Source of the DNA: CAYLMM01 sp964646035
GTDB taxonomy: Bacteria; Krumholzibacteriota; Krumholzibacteriia; LZORAL124-64-63
Direction: 5' to 3'
Length of the DNA: 24,491 bases
Assembly (NCBI GenBank): GCA_964646035.1
Contig: CAZYDJ010000019.1
Span: forward strand, 1 to 24,491
Part shown: piece by piece, positions 15,420-22,506 of the stretch
How positions within the stretch are numbered: the stretch's first letter is position 1
Layout of the letters: every line of letters starts with the position of its first letter
Notes under the pieces: generated by a model
The model's database searches: none
The model's input: the letters and a program-made list of their open reading frames with translations, nothing else
Told to the model about the DNA's origin: nothing
Translations under genes and position numbers: made by a program

Positions 15420-15440
15420 GTTGCCGCCGGCCGATTCGAC

Positions 15441-16346
15441 TCAGCGTTTCAGCAGTTTAAGGTCGCCGCTGAACATATTGATATCGACATCGGCGTCACC
15501 GCCGCCGGCGGTGAACTGCAGTTCCCGGCCGGGAGCGTACTTGCTGGTTCTGCGGGCCTGGGGGCCGAACTCGTTTTCGATGTCGCCGGTGAAGGACTGG
15601 ATGTCGAACTCGGCGCTGATATCAGCCGACAGATTCAATACGACATCGCCGCTGTGGCAGTCGATCTTCCAGTCGGCGTTATCCGCGATGGACCCGGTCA
15701 TGTCGAAATCTCCGCTGACCGACGCGAACGAGAACTCCTTGAGCATCGCCTTCCCGAGAATGACGGTGCCGGAGACCGTGGATACCGAAAGGTCTCCGCT
15801 GCATTCCTTCAGAGTAATCGTGCCGCTGACCGACTCGACGTTGGCGTCCTTGGCCGGAGAGCTGACGATGATATCGCCGCTGACGGTGCCCAGATCGAAG
15901 TCGGCCGGGCCGTCATCGATGTCGATATCGCCGCTGACGGTGCCCAGATCGGCCGCGCCCTGGACGTCGCGCAGGGTGATGCCGGCGCTGACGGTACCCA
16001 CGTCCAGACGGGCTCCGCGGGGAACGCGGATGACGAGATCGGCACCGATCTCCTTGTTCCGGCCGCGGATGCGCTTCGGAATCACGACCTCGATTTCCAT
16101 GTCGGACTTGTCGCCGCTGATCCTCAGCTCCTCGATATCATCTTCGAGAGTGCCGGTCACCGAGAGCTCTTTCTTGTCCCAGCCGGTGATCTCGACCGAT
16201 CCGGCGATGTTCTGGATGCTGATCCTGGCGTCGGAATTCACGTCGCGGCTCTCATCGACGGTGGTTTCAGCCACCGCTGCCACCGCGAACGCGGTGAGCA
16301 GGAAGCCCACGACCATGAATTGCGTGATGCTGGAAATCCTCTTCAT
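15441..16346 (-). CDS. DUF4097-family secreted beta-repeat protein
   Basis: A 301-residue protein with a signal peptide (to about residue 26) and then a long run of short beta strands rich in SGD/SGT turns (TVSGDI, SVSGTI, TVSGTV, SVSGDF), the pattern of the DUF4097 beta-helix-like family. An 18-residue unit starting LGTVSGDI occurs twice in tandem, and the DNA under it (15870-15897 and 15924-15951) is identical over 28 bases. The upstream ATG at 16394 would add 16 residues before the signal peptide, so ATG 16346, preceded by GGAGG, was chosen. It follows the anti-sigma gene by 44 bases and is probably its operon partner. Such proteins often accompany zf-HC2 anti-sigma factors; their biochemical role is unknown. 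Location is probably periplasm or surface. Confidence 0.88.
   Translation of the reverse strand: MKRISSITQFMVVGFLLTAFAVAAVAETTVDESRDVNSDARISIQNIAGSVEITGWDKKELSVTGTLEDDIEELRISGDKSDMEIEVVIPKRIRGRNKEIGADLVIRVPRGARLDVGTVSAGITLRDVQGAADLGTVSGDIDIDDGPADFDLGTVSGDIIVSSPAKDANVESVSGTITLKECSGDLSVSTVSGTVILGKAMLKEFSFASVSGDFDMTGSIADNADWKIDCHSGDVVLNLSADISAEFDIQSFTGDIENEFGPQARRTSKYAPGRELQFTAGGGDADVDINMFSGDLKLLKR
15870..15951 (-). repeat. 28-base exact tandem repeat within the DUF4097 gene
   Basis: The 28 bases at 15870-15897 recur exactly at 15924-15951, a 54-base period encoding one 18-residue beta unit. This suggests a recent duplication or conversion within the repeat region. Confidence 0.75.
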
Positions 16347-16390
16347 GTCCGTTCCTCCGGTTTCTGGACTAGGCTTGTTCGCCATCCGTT

Positions 16391-17083
16391 TCAAAGCGTT
16401 GCCGCGCGGCGGTCGAGCCGCTGCACGAGGTTGATCTGCTTCAGGTATCCTTCAGTCAGCATTCGGATCATTTCGGGATCGTCGCCCACCATGGCCAGCG
16501 CCGCCCGCAACTCGGCCGTCGCCAGGTCGGCGGCGGCGGCTCCGGTCTGGAAGGCTACGATGGTGTGCGGATCCATGATTTCGAAATTCTCCTCCAGGGA
16601 TCGCGCGCAGGAGAGCCGGGCTCGCGAGTAGTTCTCGTCGAGCACCGAGGCCGCGTCGGTCGGAGCTGAAAGTTCCTCTCCGAAGCCACGCAGCAGATCC
16701 GGCAGATGATGGGTGATCGTCGCCGGCAACAACATCAGCAGGGCCAGGGCGGCCGCCGCGAGCAGGAGCCCACGGGTCGAAGTCTTCACGAATTCGGATG
16801 GGACCCGCGGCGCGGGGCCGGTCTCGTCGACCAGACGCATCCGCGATACGGAACCCTTCTTCGGCTCGATCGACTCGGCGATGCCGGGCCAGAGATCACG
16901 TCCGGGTGCGATCTCCGCGGGAAGCCCCGCCGCCTCGGCCAGCAGCGCCCTCAACTCCGCGACTTCGCTTGAGCATTCGGGGCACTGGTCCAGGTGGCTG
17001 GTGATCTCCTCCGTCTCGGACGGACTGAGAATCCCGTCGACGTAGTCGTCGAGCCTTTCCTTGATCTGCTGATGCGTCATCAT
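16391..17083 (-). CDS. zf-HC2 anti-sigma factor, single-pass membrane protein
   Basis: A 230-residue protein. The N-terminal anti-sigma domain (residues 1-45) contains HLDQCPEC, the His-x3-Cys-x2-Cys zinc-binding motif of ZAS/zf-HC2 anti-sigma factors. One transmembrane helix follows around residues 106-122 (LLLAAAALALLMLLPA), and the C-terminal part should be periplasmic. It would hold the cognate ECF sigma at the membrane and release it on an envelope signal. ATG at 17083 overlaps the sigma stop by ATGA and has GGAGG 7 bases ahead, so expression is translationally coupled. Longer in-frame extensions lie inside the sigma gene and were rejected. The periplasmic sensor part shows no known motif. 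Confidence 0.9.
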   Translation of the reverse strand: MMTHQQIKERLDDYVDGILSPSETEEITSHLDQCPECSSEVAELRALLAEAAGLPAEIAPGRDLWPGIAESIEPKKGSVSRMRLVDETGPAPRVPSEFVKTSTRGLLLAAAALALLMLLPATITHHLPDLLRGFGEELSAPTDAASVLDENYSRARLSCARSLEENFEIMDPHTIVAFQTGAAAADLATAELRAALAMVGDDPEMIRMLTEGYLKQINLVQRLDRRAATL

Positions 17084-17640
17084 GAAAGCACCTCCCGCAG
17101 GAGTTTTCTGGCTCGATGCAGCTGAGCCTTCACCGTGCCGACGGCCAAGCCCATCGACTCGGCGATTTCCCGGTGCAGGAACCCTTCGACATCGTGCATG
17201 ACGAAGATGGTCCTGGCGCCTGCCGGCAACTGGGCTATGGCCCGATCGAGGTCGATCCGTCCACCGGAATCGATCGGCGATGTCGACCCGGTTCCGGCGA
17301 AATCCTCGGGGTCGCCCAACTGTTCCCGGCTGCCCCGCAGCGCCTTGATGCGCCTGTGATCCAGGATCACGTTGATGGTCAACCGATGCAGCCAGGTCCC
17401 GAAGCGGCTCCTGCCCTCGAACTTGTCCAGTTTCTGCCATGCCCTGACAAATGCATCCTGGGTCAACGTTTCGGCCGTTTCGGCTTCCGCGGTCATCCGC
17501 AGGCACAGCGCGTAGATTCGGTTCACGTGCGATTTGTAGAGCTTGGCGAAGGCGTCGCGATCACCTTTGCGTGCTCTCTCGACCAGGACGGTTTCGGCGT
17601 CCTCGTGGTCCAGAGGGGCGATGCGGGCCCGCTCATGCAC
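17080..17640 (-). CDS. ECF-family RNA polymerase sigma factor
   Basis: A protein of 186 residues. Sigma region 2 is clear (RDAFAKLYKSHVNRIYALCLR, then TQDAFVRAWQKLDKFEGRSRFGTWLHRL). Region 4 contains LPAGARTIFVMHDVEGFLHREIAESMGLAVGTVKAQLHRARKLL split as helices, the -35 binding helix-turn-helix being GLAVGTVKAQLHRAR. GTG at 17640 was chosen because GGAGG precedes it by 6 bases, whereas the ATG at 17667 has no usable ribosome site. The overlapping zf-HC2 gene is its probable anti-sigma factor. It would direct transcription of envelope genes, perhaps including this operon. Confidence 0.93.
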   Translation of the reverse strand: MHERARIAPLDHEDAETVLVERARKGDRDAFAKLYKSHVNRIYALCLRMTAEAETAETLTQDAFVRAWQKLDKFEGRSRFGTWLHRLTINVILDHRRIKALRGSREQLGDPEDFAGTGSTSPIDSGGRIDLDRAIAQLPAGARTIFVMHDVEGFLHREIAESMGLAVGTVKAQLHRARKLLREVLS

Positions 17641-17651
17641 GTTTTTCCTCC
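17638..17651 (-). promoter_or_regulatory. ribosome binding site deciding the GTG start of the sigma gene
   Basis: On the minus strand GGAGG is followed by AAAAAC and GTG (17638-17640). This supports initiation nine codons downstream of the first ATG at 17667. Confidence 0.65.
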
Positions 17652-17711
17652 ACTTGCTGTTCGGCATGGTCTTGGAAATCCCGTTGCTGACGATTCTTTG
17701 ACGATGGCAGA

Positions 17712-17733
17712 GGGCCGTGGGTTTGAACGGCCC
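17712..17733 (-). terminator. possible hairpin downstream of the lipoprotein gene
   Basis: GGGCCGT (17712-17718) pairs perfectly with ACGGCCC (17727-17733) around an 8-base loop, 43 bases beyond the stop of the lipoprotein gene. There is no T tract on either strand, so it may be a processing or weak termination structure only. Confidence 0.3.
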
Positions 17734-17775
17734 CGGAGAATATTTTCGATTATTTGCGGCGTTCCCGATCCGGAC

Positions 17776-18569
17776 TCAGTCGGCGGGCGGCGCGCCCAGG
17801 TCCAGGCCCTTGCCGGAAAAGACCACAAGGGGTGACAACGAATCCGCATGCATGATGTTGCCGGCGTTCAGTTCCCAGACGCAGGCGCCGTCCTCGATCC
17901 GATTGGCGTTGTGGTCGAGGATCCGGCCCGGCACCCTGATGCGGAAGCTGATCAGCAGGTTCGCCGAGGCCCGGACCAATCTGGCCGAGGTCTCGGCTAT
18001 TTCGGCTACCGCTTCCGAATCCAGCGCGGCCAGGGAACCGGCGGCAACGGCATGCAGTTCCGCCGCGGACAGGTCGGGATCCGCACCGGTCTGGTTGCGG
18101 TGCATTCTGAGGATGTAGTTGCCGTCCGCGGTGCGGGTGAGGGACGGTACTGCGCAATCGGGACCCAGCAAGGATTTCAGCGCCGTCGCGAGAGCCTCCG
18201 TACGAGGGTATTCGAGCGCCAGATCCAGGCCGCGGACCCCGTCGCCCGAGTTCCGGTCGAAGCGCTTGATCCGCACATCCTGCTCGGCGCAGATTCGCCG
18301 GAATTCATCTTCATCAATCTCGATCGGATCGGGAGCGGCGAATCCGGAAGCTCCGCTGCGCGATCCCAGATCCGAGAGGGCCGCGAGATCCTGCTGGATC
18401 TCGTCAGCAACGGAATAGGTCATGGCGTAGGCGCCGCCGCCGTCGCGTTCGAGGCGCCGAAGGCGGGCGTCGCGGCGCGCGCGGTNNNNNNNNNNGTGAT
18501 TTGCAATTGCATGCAGCAACAAACCAGGACGGGCAACGCCGCCACGATGAGTAACAGGGCTCGGCGCAT
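17776..18569 (-). CDS. LppM-like lipoprotein, interrupted by an assembly gap
   Basis: The start is at 18569 (AAGGAG 6 bases ahead) with a hydrophobic signal ending in VLVCCCMQLQIT, a lipoprotein-type cysteine cluster. The gap at 18486-18495 follows. Beyond it the frame differs, and DGGGAYAMTYSVADEIQ begins the mature domain. The C-terminal part FRIRVPGRILDHNANRIEDG and ACVWELNAGNIMHA reads like the beta-strand ending 'F-P-G-x-(V/I)-x-x-x-N-G ... V-x-W' of LppM/DUF3153-type bacterial lipoproteins. The resemblance is by eye and function is unknown. It lies 127 bases after the SppA-like protease on the same strand and may be transcribed with it. The bases just before DGGG (reading RARRDARLRR) could be poor contig-end sequence. 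Confidence 0.62.
18486..18495. other. assembly gap (10 N)
   Basis: Ten Ns inside the lipoprotein gene, just after its signal peptide. Reading frames on the two sides do not match, as at the other gap, so the length is a placeholder. Confidence 0.95.
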
Positions 18570-18696
18570 TCGCGGCTCCTTGGCGGGGGACGTCGGCGGA
18601 GCATCCGACAGCGATGACGCTGGAGGGGCTTATCCCCGGCGCGTCTTCCGCGTGGGCGAGTCTGGCACATGGGGACGGCTCGGAGCAAGGACGTCC

Positions 18697-21264
18697 TCAA
18701 TCCCCTGCGGACCATGCGGCGGGCAGATACCCCGGCGGCAGCAGGGTCAGGGGCCGGCCCGGTCCGTCGGCCATCTGTTGCAGGAAGTCGGCTTCGGCCT
18801 GGGGAAACAGGGCCCGCAGCCCGGTAGCCGGCGCCGGTTCGACAGCCCGCAGGGCGGTTTCCAATCCCAACAGCCGCAACGGCAACCGCGGCATCCTGAA
18901 CAGGGGGCGCGGCGGATATTCGGAGATACTAATCTCGGCGCCGGCGGGAATCCGGGCCAATCCGCGCGCCGCGGCGATTGCATCGACCAGACCGCCCTCG
19001 GCGTCGCAGAGACCGTTGGCGATGGCATCCGGCCCCATCCAGATCCGGCCGCCGCCGAGTTCGCGGACCTCGGCCTCGGACATGCCGCGGCCCGACGCCA
19101 CTGCGGCCACGAATGAATCATAGATTCCCAGGATCCTGGCGTGGGCCGTCTCGCGTTCGTCGGCGTCGAGGCCGCGGGCCGGCAGCGATAATCCGACCAG
19201 GGGCAGCCGCGTGCGGCGGAAGAGATCTGCGTGGGCTCCCCGCGAGACGCCGTCGGCGCGGATGCCGGTCTTCTCGTGCAGCGTATCGTCCCAGATCCAG
19301 CCGCTGATCACTCCGATCGACCCGGTGACCGTGACCGGAGTCGTCAGGACGCTGTCGCCGTCCATGCTGAGCCAGTAGCCCCCGGATGCGGCTACGTCTC
19401 CCTGGCTGACGATGACCTCGATCCCGGCCGCGCGCAGGTCACGCACCGCCTCGGCCACCAGATCGCTCGGCAAGGGGTCGCCGCCGGGAGAGTCGACCCG
19501 CAACACGACCGCCTTCACGTCCCGATCCGAAATGAGCCCGCGCAGCCGGCGGCTGGTTTCGCGCCCCTTGATGCCCGAGTCCATCTCGCAGCCGCCGACG
19601 GCGTAGACCACGGCGATCTCCGGCGGTTCTCCCCAGCGATCGGCATGGTGACGGCGCGAACCCCGGCCGTCCCAGGCCTGCAGCTTCAGGCCGGGTTCGT
19701 TCGTGCCGAGCCAGGCGGACATATCCTCCCAGCGCGATACGGCGTCCACCAGTCCGACTGCGACCGCGGTTTCCGGCAGCACCATCACCTTGTCGTCGAT
19801 GATCGAGTCGAAGGCGGCGAAAGTGATGCCGCGATCACGGCAGACGTCGGCGCGCACCCGTTCGTAGATCACGTCCAGCAGCCGCGACAGTTGTTCCTGG
19901 TCGGCGGCGGACATTTCCGAACGGGACAGCACTTCCACGGCGGTCTTGTGGGGGAAGAGCTGCAGCGCCTCGAATCCGATTCCCAACCGGTCGAGCAGAT
20001 CCTTCATATAGGTGCGATCGGCGGAAAGGCCGGGCAGCGTCAGCAGCCCCTGCGGATCCATGGTCAGGTGGTCGGCGACCGCGGCGGTCCAGATCTCGAC
20101 CAGCCCCATCCGGTCGGTATGGATGTAGACCTTCTTGCCGGCTTCGCGCAGTTTCTCCAGCCTGCTGCGCAGTTCCCAGGCGAGCGAGGGCCGGGCGGTG
20201 AACCCGGCCAGATTCAGGGCCACGCCGCCCACGTCGGGGCGTTCCGCGAGGCTGTCCAACGCTTTGGCCAGCGGCAGCCAGGCCACGTTGCGGCGTTCGA
20301 ACCAGCGGTGGGTGCGATAAGTGAGCCGGCGGCCCTGGAGGTCGAAGGACATCAGCTTCGAACCGTGCTCCGGCGGTCGGAAACCGGGCAACCGCAGCAT
20401 CTCGCGCGGTCGCAGTGGCGATTCCGGAGGTGATAGCCGCAGTGCGTAGGAGCGGGATTCGGAGTTGCCGTCGCCGTCGAATCTGGTCGCGGACCGTATT
20501 CCGAATTTCTGCAGGGTGATTCCGAGTTGGAGGGTGAAGCCGGGATCGCCGCCGTTCGCGCCCTCGTGGAATTTCACGCCGCAACGGACGCCCCGCATCA
20601 GCCTGGTCTCGGCGCCCAGGCCCCAGAGTCCCGACTCGATGCGCTGGCCGTCGCGGAGCGAATAATCACCGTAGAGGGTGAGCAGGGGCGAAGCGAAGGG
20701 GCGCAACCCGAGATCGCAGACGCCGAGTGTGGCTTCGGATTCCAGCGAAAAGACGCCGGAAGCCCCGAGAGATAGTCCGCGGCCGGGGCGGAGGATCGCG
20801 CCGAGCACGGCTGCCTTCTCCCGCTGGATGTCCGCGGAACCGCCGGTCGGCCAGCGGTAGGCCACGCCGGCCATGGCCCGCCGGTCGCCGAAAGCGGCGC
20901 CGAGTTGCCAATCGGTGACGTGGGGCCGCTCGGCCAATTCTGCGTGGGTGCGGTGACGGATCGCCAGCCCGACGTTATTTCCCCAGGAGAATCCCCAGTC
21001 CTCCAGCCCGTTGTCCCGGTCATCGTGATCAGTCCACCAGAATGCAGCCTCGGCCTTGTCGTTGTCGGCCCAGGCCGCGGGGTTCGCGAAAGCGGCCAGG
21101 GAGCCGCCGGTGACGCCCGGGGTGGTCAACAATGGATTATCACGCTGATAATCCCCGATTGCCTGGTCAGACCCGGTCGCCGGGGCGCTGCCGGCGATCA
21201 TGAGCAGCACGGCTGAGGTCGTCAGCAGGAGCAGGGCGGCGGGACGCAGTTGGAACGCGGACAT
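18697..21264 (-). CDS. SppA-type S49 peptidase with N-terminal predicted outer-membrane barrel
   Basis: This 855-residue protein has a signal peptide (to about residue 30). A region of about 270 residues (35-300) follows with alternating, Gly/aromatic-rich strands such as DWGFSWGNNVGLAIRHR, WQLGAAFGDRRAMAGVAYRWP, LGLRPFASPLLTLYGDYSL and FTLQLGITLQKFGIRSATRFD, the look of a small beta barrel. Two S49 domains follow as in the 67-kDa SppA. The N-terminal one carries K440 (FPHKTAVEVLSRSEMS, equal to the general-base lysine). The C-terminal one carries S627 (GDVAASGGYW, the nucleophile) and LRVDSPGGD. Both catalytic residues are present. Normal SppA degrades signal peptides from the inner membrane; a barrel would place this enzyme at the outer membrane or periplasm, which is inference. 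GGAGG precedes the ATG. Confidence 0.85.
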   Translation of the reverse strand: MSAFQLRPAALLLLTTSAVLLMIAGSAPATGSDQAIGDYQRDNPLLTTPGVTGGSLAAFANPAAWADNDKAEAAFWWTDHDDRDNGLEDWGFSWGNNVGLAIRHRTHAELAERPHVTDWQLGAAFGDRRAMAGVAYRWPTGGSADIQREKAAVLGAILRPGRGLSLGASGVFSLESEATLGVCDLGLRPFASPLLTLYGDYSLRDGQRIESGLWGLGAETRLMRGVRCGVKFHEGANGGDPGFTLQLGITLQKFGIRSATRFDGDGNSESRSYALRLSPPESPLRPREMLRLPGFRPPEHGSKLMSFDLQGRRLTYRTHRWFERRNVAWLPLAKALDSLAERPDVGGVALNLAGFTARPSLAWELRSRLEKLREAGKKVYIHTDRMGLVEIWTAAVADHLTMDPQGLLTLPGLSADRTYMKDLLDRLGIGFEALQLFPHKTAVEVLSRSEMSAADQEQLSRLLDVIYERVRADVCRDRGITFAAFDSIIDDKVMVLPETAVAVGLVDAVSRWEDMSAWLGTNEPGLKLQAWDGRGSRRHHADRWGEPPEIAVVYAVGGCEMDSGIKGRETSRRLRGLISDRDVKAVVLRVDSPGGDPLPSDLVAEAVRDLRAAGIEVIVSQGDVAASGGYWLSMDGDSVLTTPVTVTGSIGVISGWIWDDTLHEKTGIRADGVSRGAHADLFRRTRLPLVGLSLPARGLDADERETAHARILGIYDSFVAAVASGRGMSEAEVRELGGGRIWMGPDAIANGLCDAEGGLVDAIAAARGLARIPAGAEISISEYPPRPLFRMPRLPLRLLGLETALRAVEPAPATGLRALFPQAEADFLQQMADGPGRPLTLLPPGYLPAAWSAGD

Positions 21265-21346
21265 CGGGGCCTCCGGTGGCTTGTGTTCCGGTCGTGGCGC
21301 GACCGATCATAACCGAGTCGGGGAAGCTCTTCCATAACGGGACGTG

Positions 21347-21374
21347 AAAAGGGCCCGCGGTTTCCCGCGAGCCC
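21347..21374 (-). terminator. hairpin terminator with GAAA loop, after the secreted protein
   Basis: On the minus strand GGGCTCGCGG and CCGCGGGCCC form a 10-pair stem with one wobble position around a GAAA tetraloop, followed by TTTT. It begins 51 bases past the stop at 21425. Confidence 0.85.
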
Positions 21375-21424
21375 CGCCACCCTCTTCGTTCACCCGGACC
21401 GTGCGGCCCGGCGTGGAGACGTTT

Positions 21425-22117
21425 CTATTGGAACAACGCCTTCACTTCACTCCAACTGCTCGGCTCGACACCGATGACGGTGTCGGTGCAGATGGTGTCG
21501 ACGACGATCTGGTCGATCACGGTGCAGTAGGGCACCGTGATCAGGATGTCCTCGGCTTCGGGGTTGGGCATGATGTATCTGCCCAGATTATAGGTGTACC
21601 AGGCGCCGCCGAACGGGGCCGGTCCCGGCCACTGGATATGGGGCAGGCCGGTCGGCCAGGTGTCGGAGGCGTATCCGCTCGGCTCCGGTCCCATCCCGAC
21701 CACGCTGACATCCGACGGGAATTTGGTGCTGGTGATCTGGATGAAGATCATCTTTACCTGGTTGGGATCGGGATAGTTCGGGATGTGCAGCACGATCGTG
21801 CCGCCTTCCGGGGAGGTGCAATGCCAGCCGTCGACGAATCCGTCGGGATCCATCTCGATCGGGCATTCCCACTCCTCGAACCATTCCCAGGTTCCGGTCG
21901 GGAAATCAGCTACAGGCAGAGAGAACGGGAACAGGCCTTCGAAGGGAAAAGAGACGGGATCCAATGTCTGGAAGTCCCAGTGGGCCCAGGTGCTGCCCGG
22001 TTCGCCTCGCATCCACCAGCCCTCCGGCGGTCCCTGGTAGACGTCATTCGCGGCGACCGGAGCAATTGCCGCCGCCACCATCATCAGCGCCATCAACAAC
22101 AATGTCCTTTTGCGCAT
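21425..22117 (-). CDS. secreted protein of unknown function, Trp/Pro-rich
   Basis: A 230-residue protein with a signal peptide (MRKRTLLLMALMMVAAAIAPVAA-type, cleaved near ANDV). The mature part is rich in Trp, Pro, Gly and aromatic residues: PPEGWWMRGEPGSTWAHWDF, TGTWEWFEEWECPIE, FVDGWHCTSPEGGTIVLHIP, then VKMIFIQITSTKFPSDV. The W-x-RG-x-PGSTW-x-x-W opening and the I-x-x-x-IT strand recall beta-sandwich exported proteins annotated in Planctomycetes-like genomes, but this is by eye. Four cysteines could form disulfides. ATG 22117 has AGGGGG 9 bases ahead; GTG 22120 is an alternative. A terminator follows the gene. Not recognised further. Confidence 0.7.
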   Translation of the reverse strand: MRKRTLLLMALMMVAAAIAPVAANDVYQGPPEGWWMRGEPGSTWAHWDFQTLDPVSFPFEGLFPFSLPVADFPTGTWEWFEEWECPIEMDPDGFVDGWHCTSPEGGTIVLHIPNYPDPNQVKMIFIQITSTKFPSDVSVVGMGPEPSGYASDTWPTGLPHIQWPGPAPFGGAWYTYNLGRYIMPNPEAEDILITVPYCTVIDQIVVDTICTDTVIGVEPSSWSEVKALFQ

Positions 22118-22347
22118 CACAAGTTCCCCCTTGAGTTCCACCCCGGGTCTCCGGAGCATACAAATGCATTGCATGACGGGATCCGTTCATTGCAGGAGCA
22201 GAAATCAGCGGGCGAGATCCAAGGCGCCGGCGAACTCCGGGAAGCGGGCGGCAAGGGGGCGAGGAGGGTGGCGGATTCCCCGAACTGCCGCGTCTCCCGA
22301 TGTCCCTTTTGCCGGGTCAGGACATCATCTGAACATGCACTTTCTTT

Positions 22348-22377
22348 ATCATATCATATTTCGTCCCTAGGACACAA
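22348..22377 (-). promoter_or_regulatory. candidate promoter for the secreted-protein gene
   Basis: On the minus strand TTGTGT (complement of 22372-22377) and TATGAT (complement of 22348-22353) are spaced 18 bases apart in an AT-rich island. The distance to the start codon is about 230 bases, so a long leader would be implied. Confidence 0.4.
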
Positions 22378-22418
22378 TAGGCTCAAAAGGGGTGCTTAGA
22401 CGGCTGTTTCGGGGCTTT

Positions 22419-22450
22419 AAAAAAGGATCGGCCGGTTTCCCGGCCGATCC
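22419..22450 (-). terminator. hairpin terminator with GAAA loop, after the metacaspase gene
   Basis: A perfect 11-pair stem (22425-22435 with 22440-22450) around a GAAA tetraloop on the minus strand is followed by six Ts. It lies 56 bases beyond the metacaspase stop. Confidence 0.92.
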
Positions 22451-22506
22451 TCCATCCCGCCTCGGCGGGAAGATTGGACCGCGTTGACGCGGTTGCGGGG
22501 CGGGCT

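Larger units (their letters stand above)
15136..15440. other. intergenic region upstream of the tetraheme cytochrome
   Basis: About 305 bases without a gene. It contains the promoter side of the tetraheme gene (minus strand; TATACA near 15178-15183 is a possible -10 without a good -35). A repeated CAGATGC motif lies at 15292-15333, and the terminator of the DUF4097 gene at 15358-15419. Composition is less GC-rich than the coding flanks. Confidence 0.5.
22118..22506. other. intergenic region between the secreted-protein and metacaspase genes
   Basis: 389 bases with no gene. From left to right on the plus strand it holds the leader of the secreted-protein gene, an AT-rich promoter-like stretch near 22340-22380, and the terminator of the metacaspase gene at 22419-22450. 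The first 200 bases are GC-rich and unexplained. Confidence 0.5.

Noticed and set aside
16347..16394. ATG at 16394 as start of the DUF4097 protein
   Set aside because: It would put 16 polar residues before the signal peptide and overlap the end of the anti-sigma gene, while ATG 16346 has GGAGG.
17641..17667. ATG at 17667 as start of the sigma factor
   Set aside because: No Shine-Dalgarno lies ahead of it, while GTG 17640 has GGAGG at ideal spacing and keeps all sigma domains.
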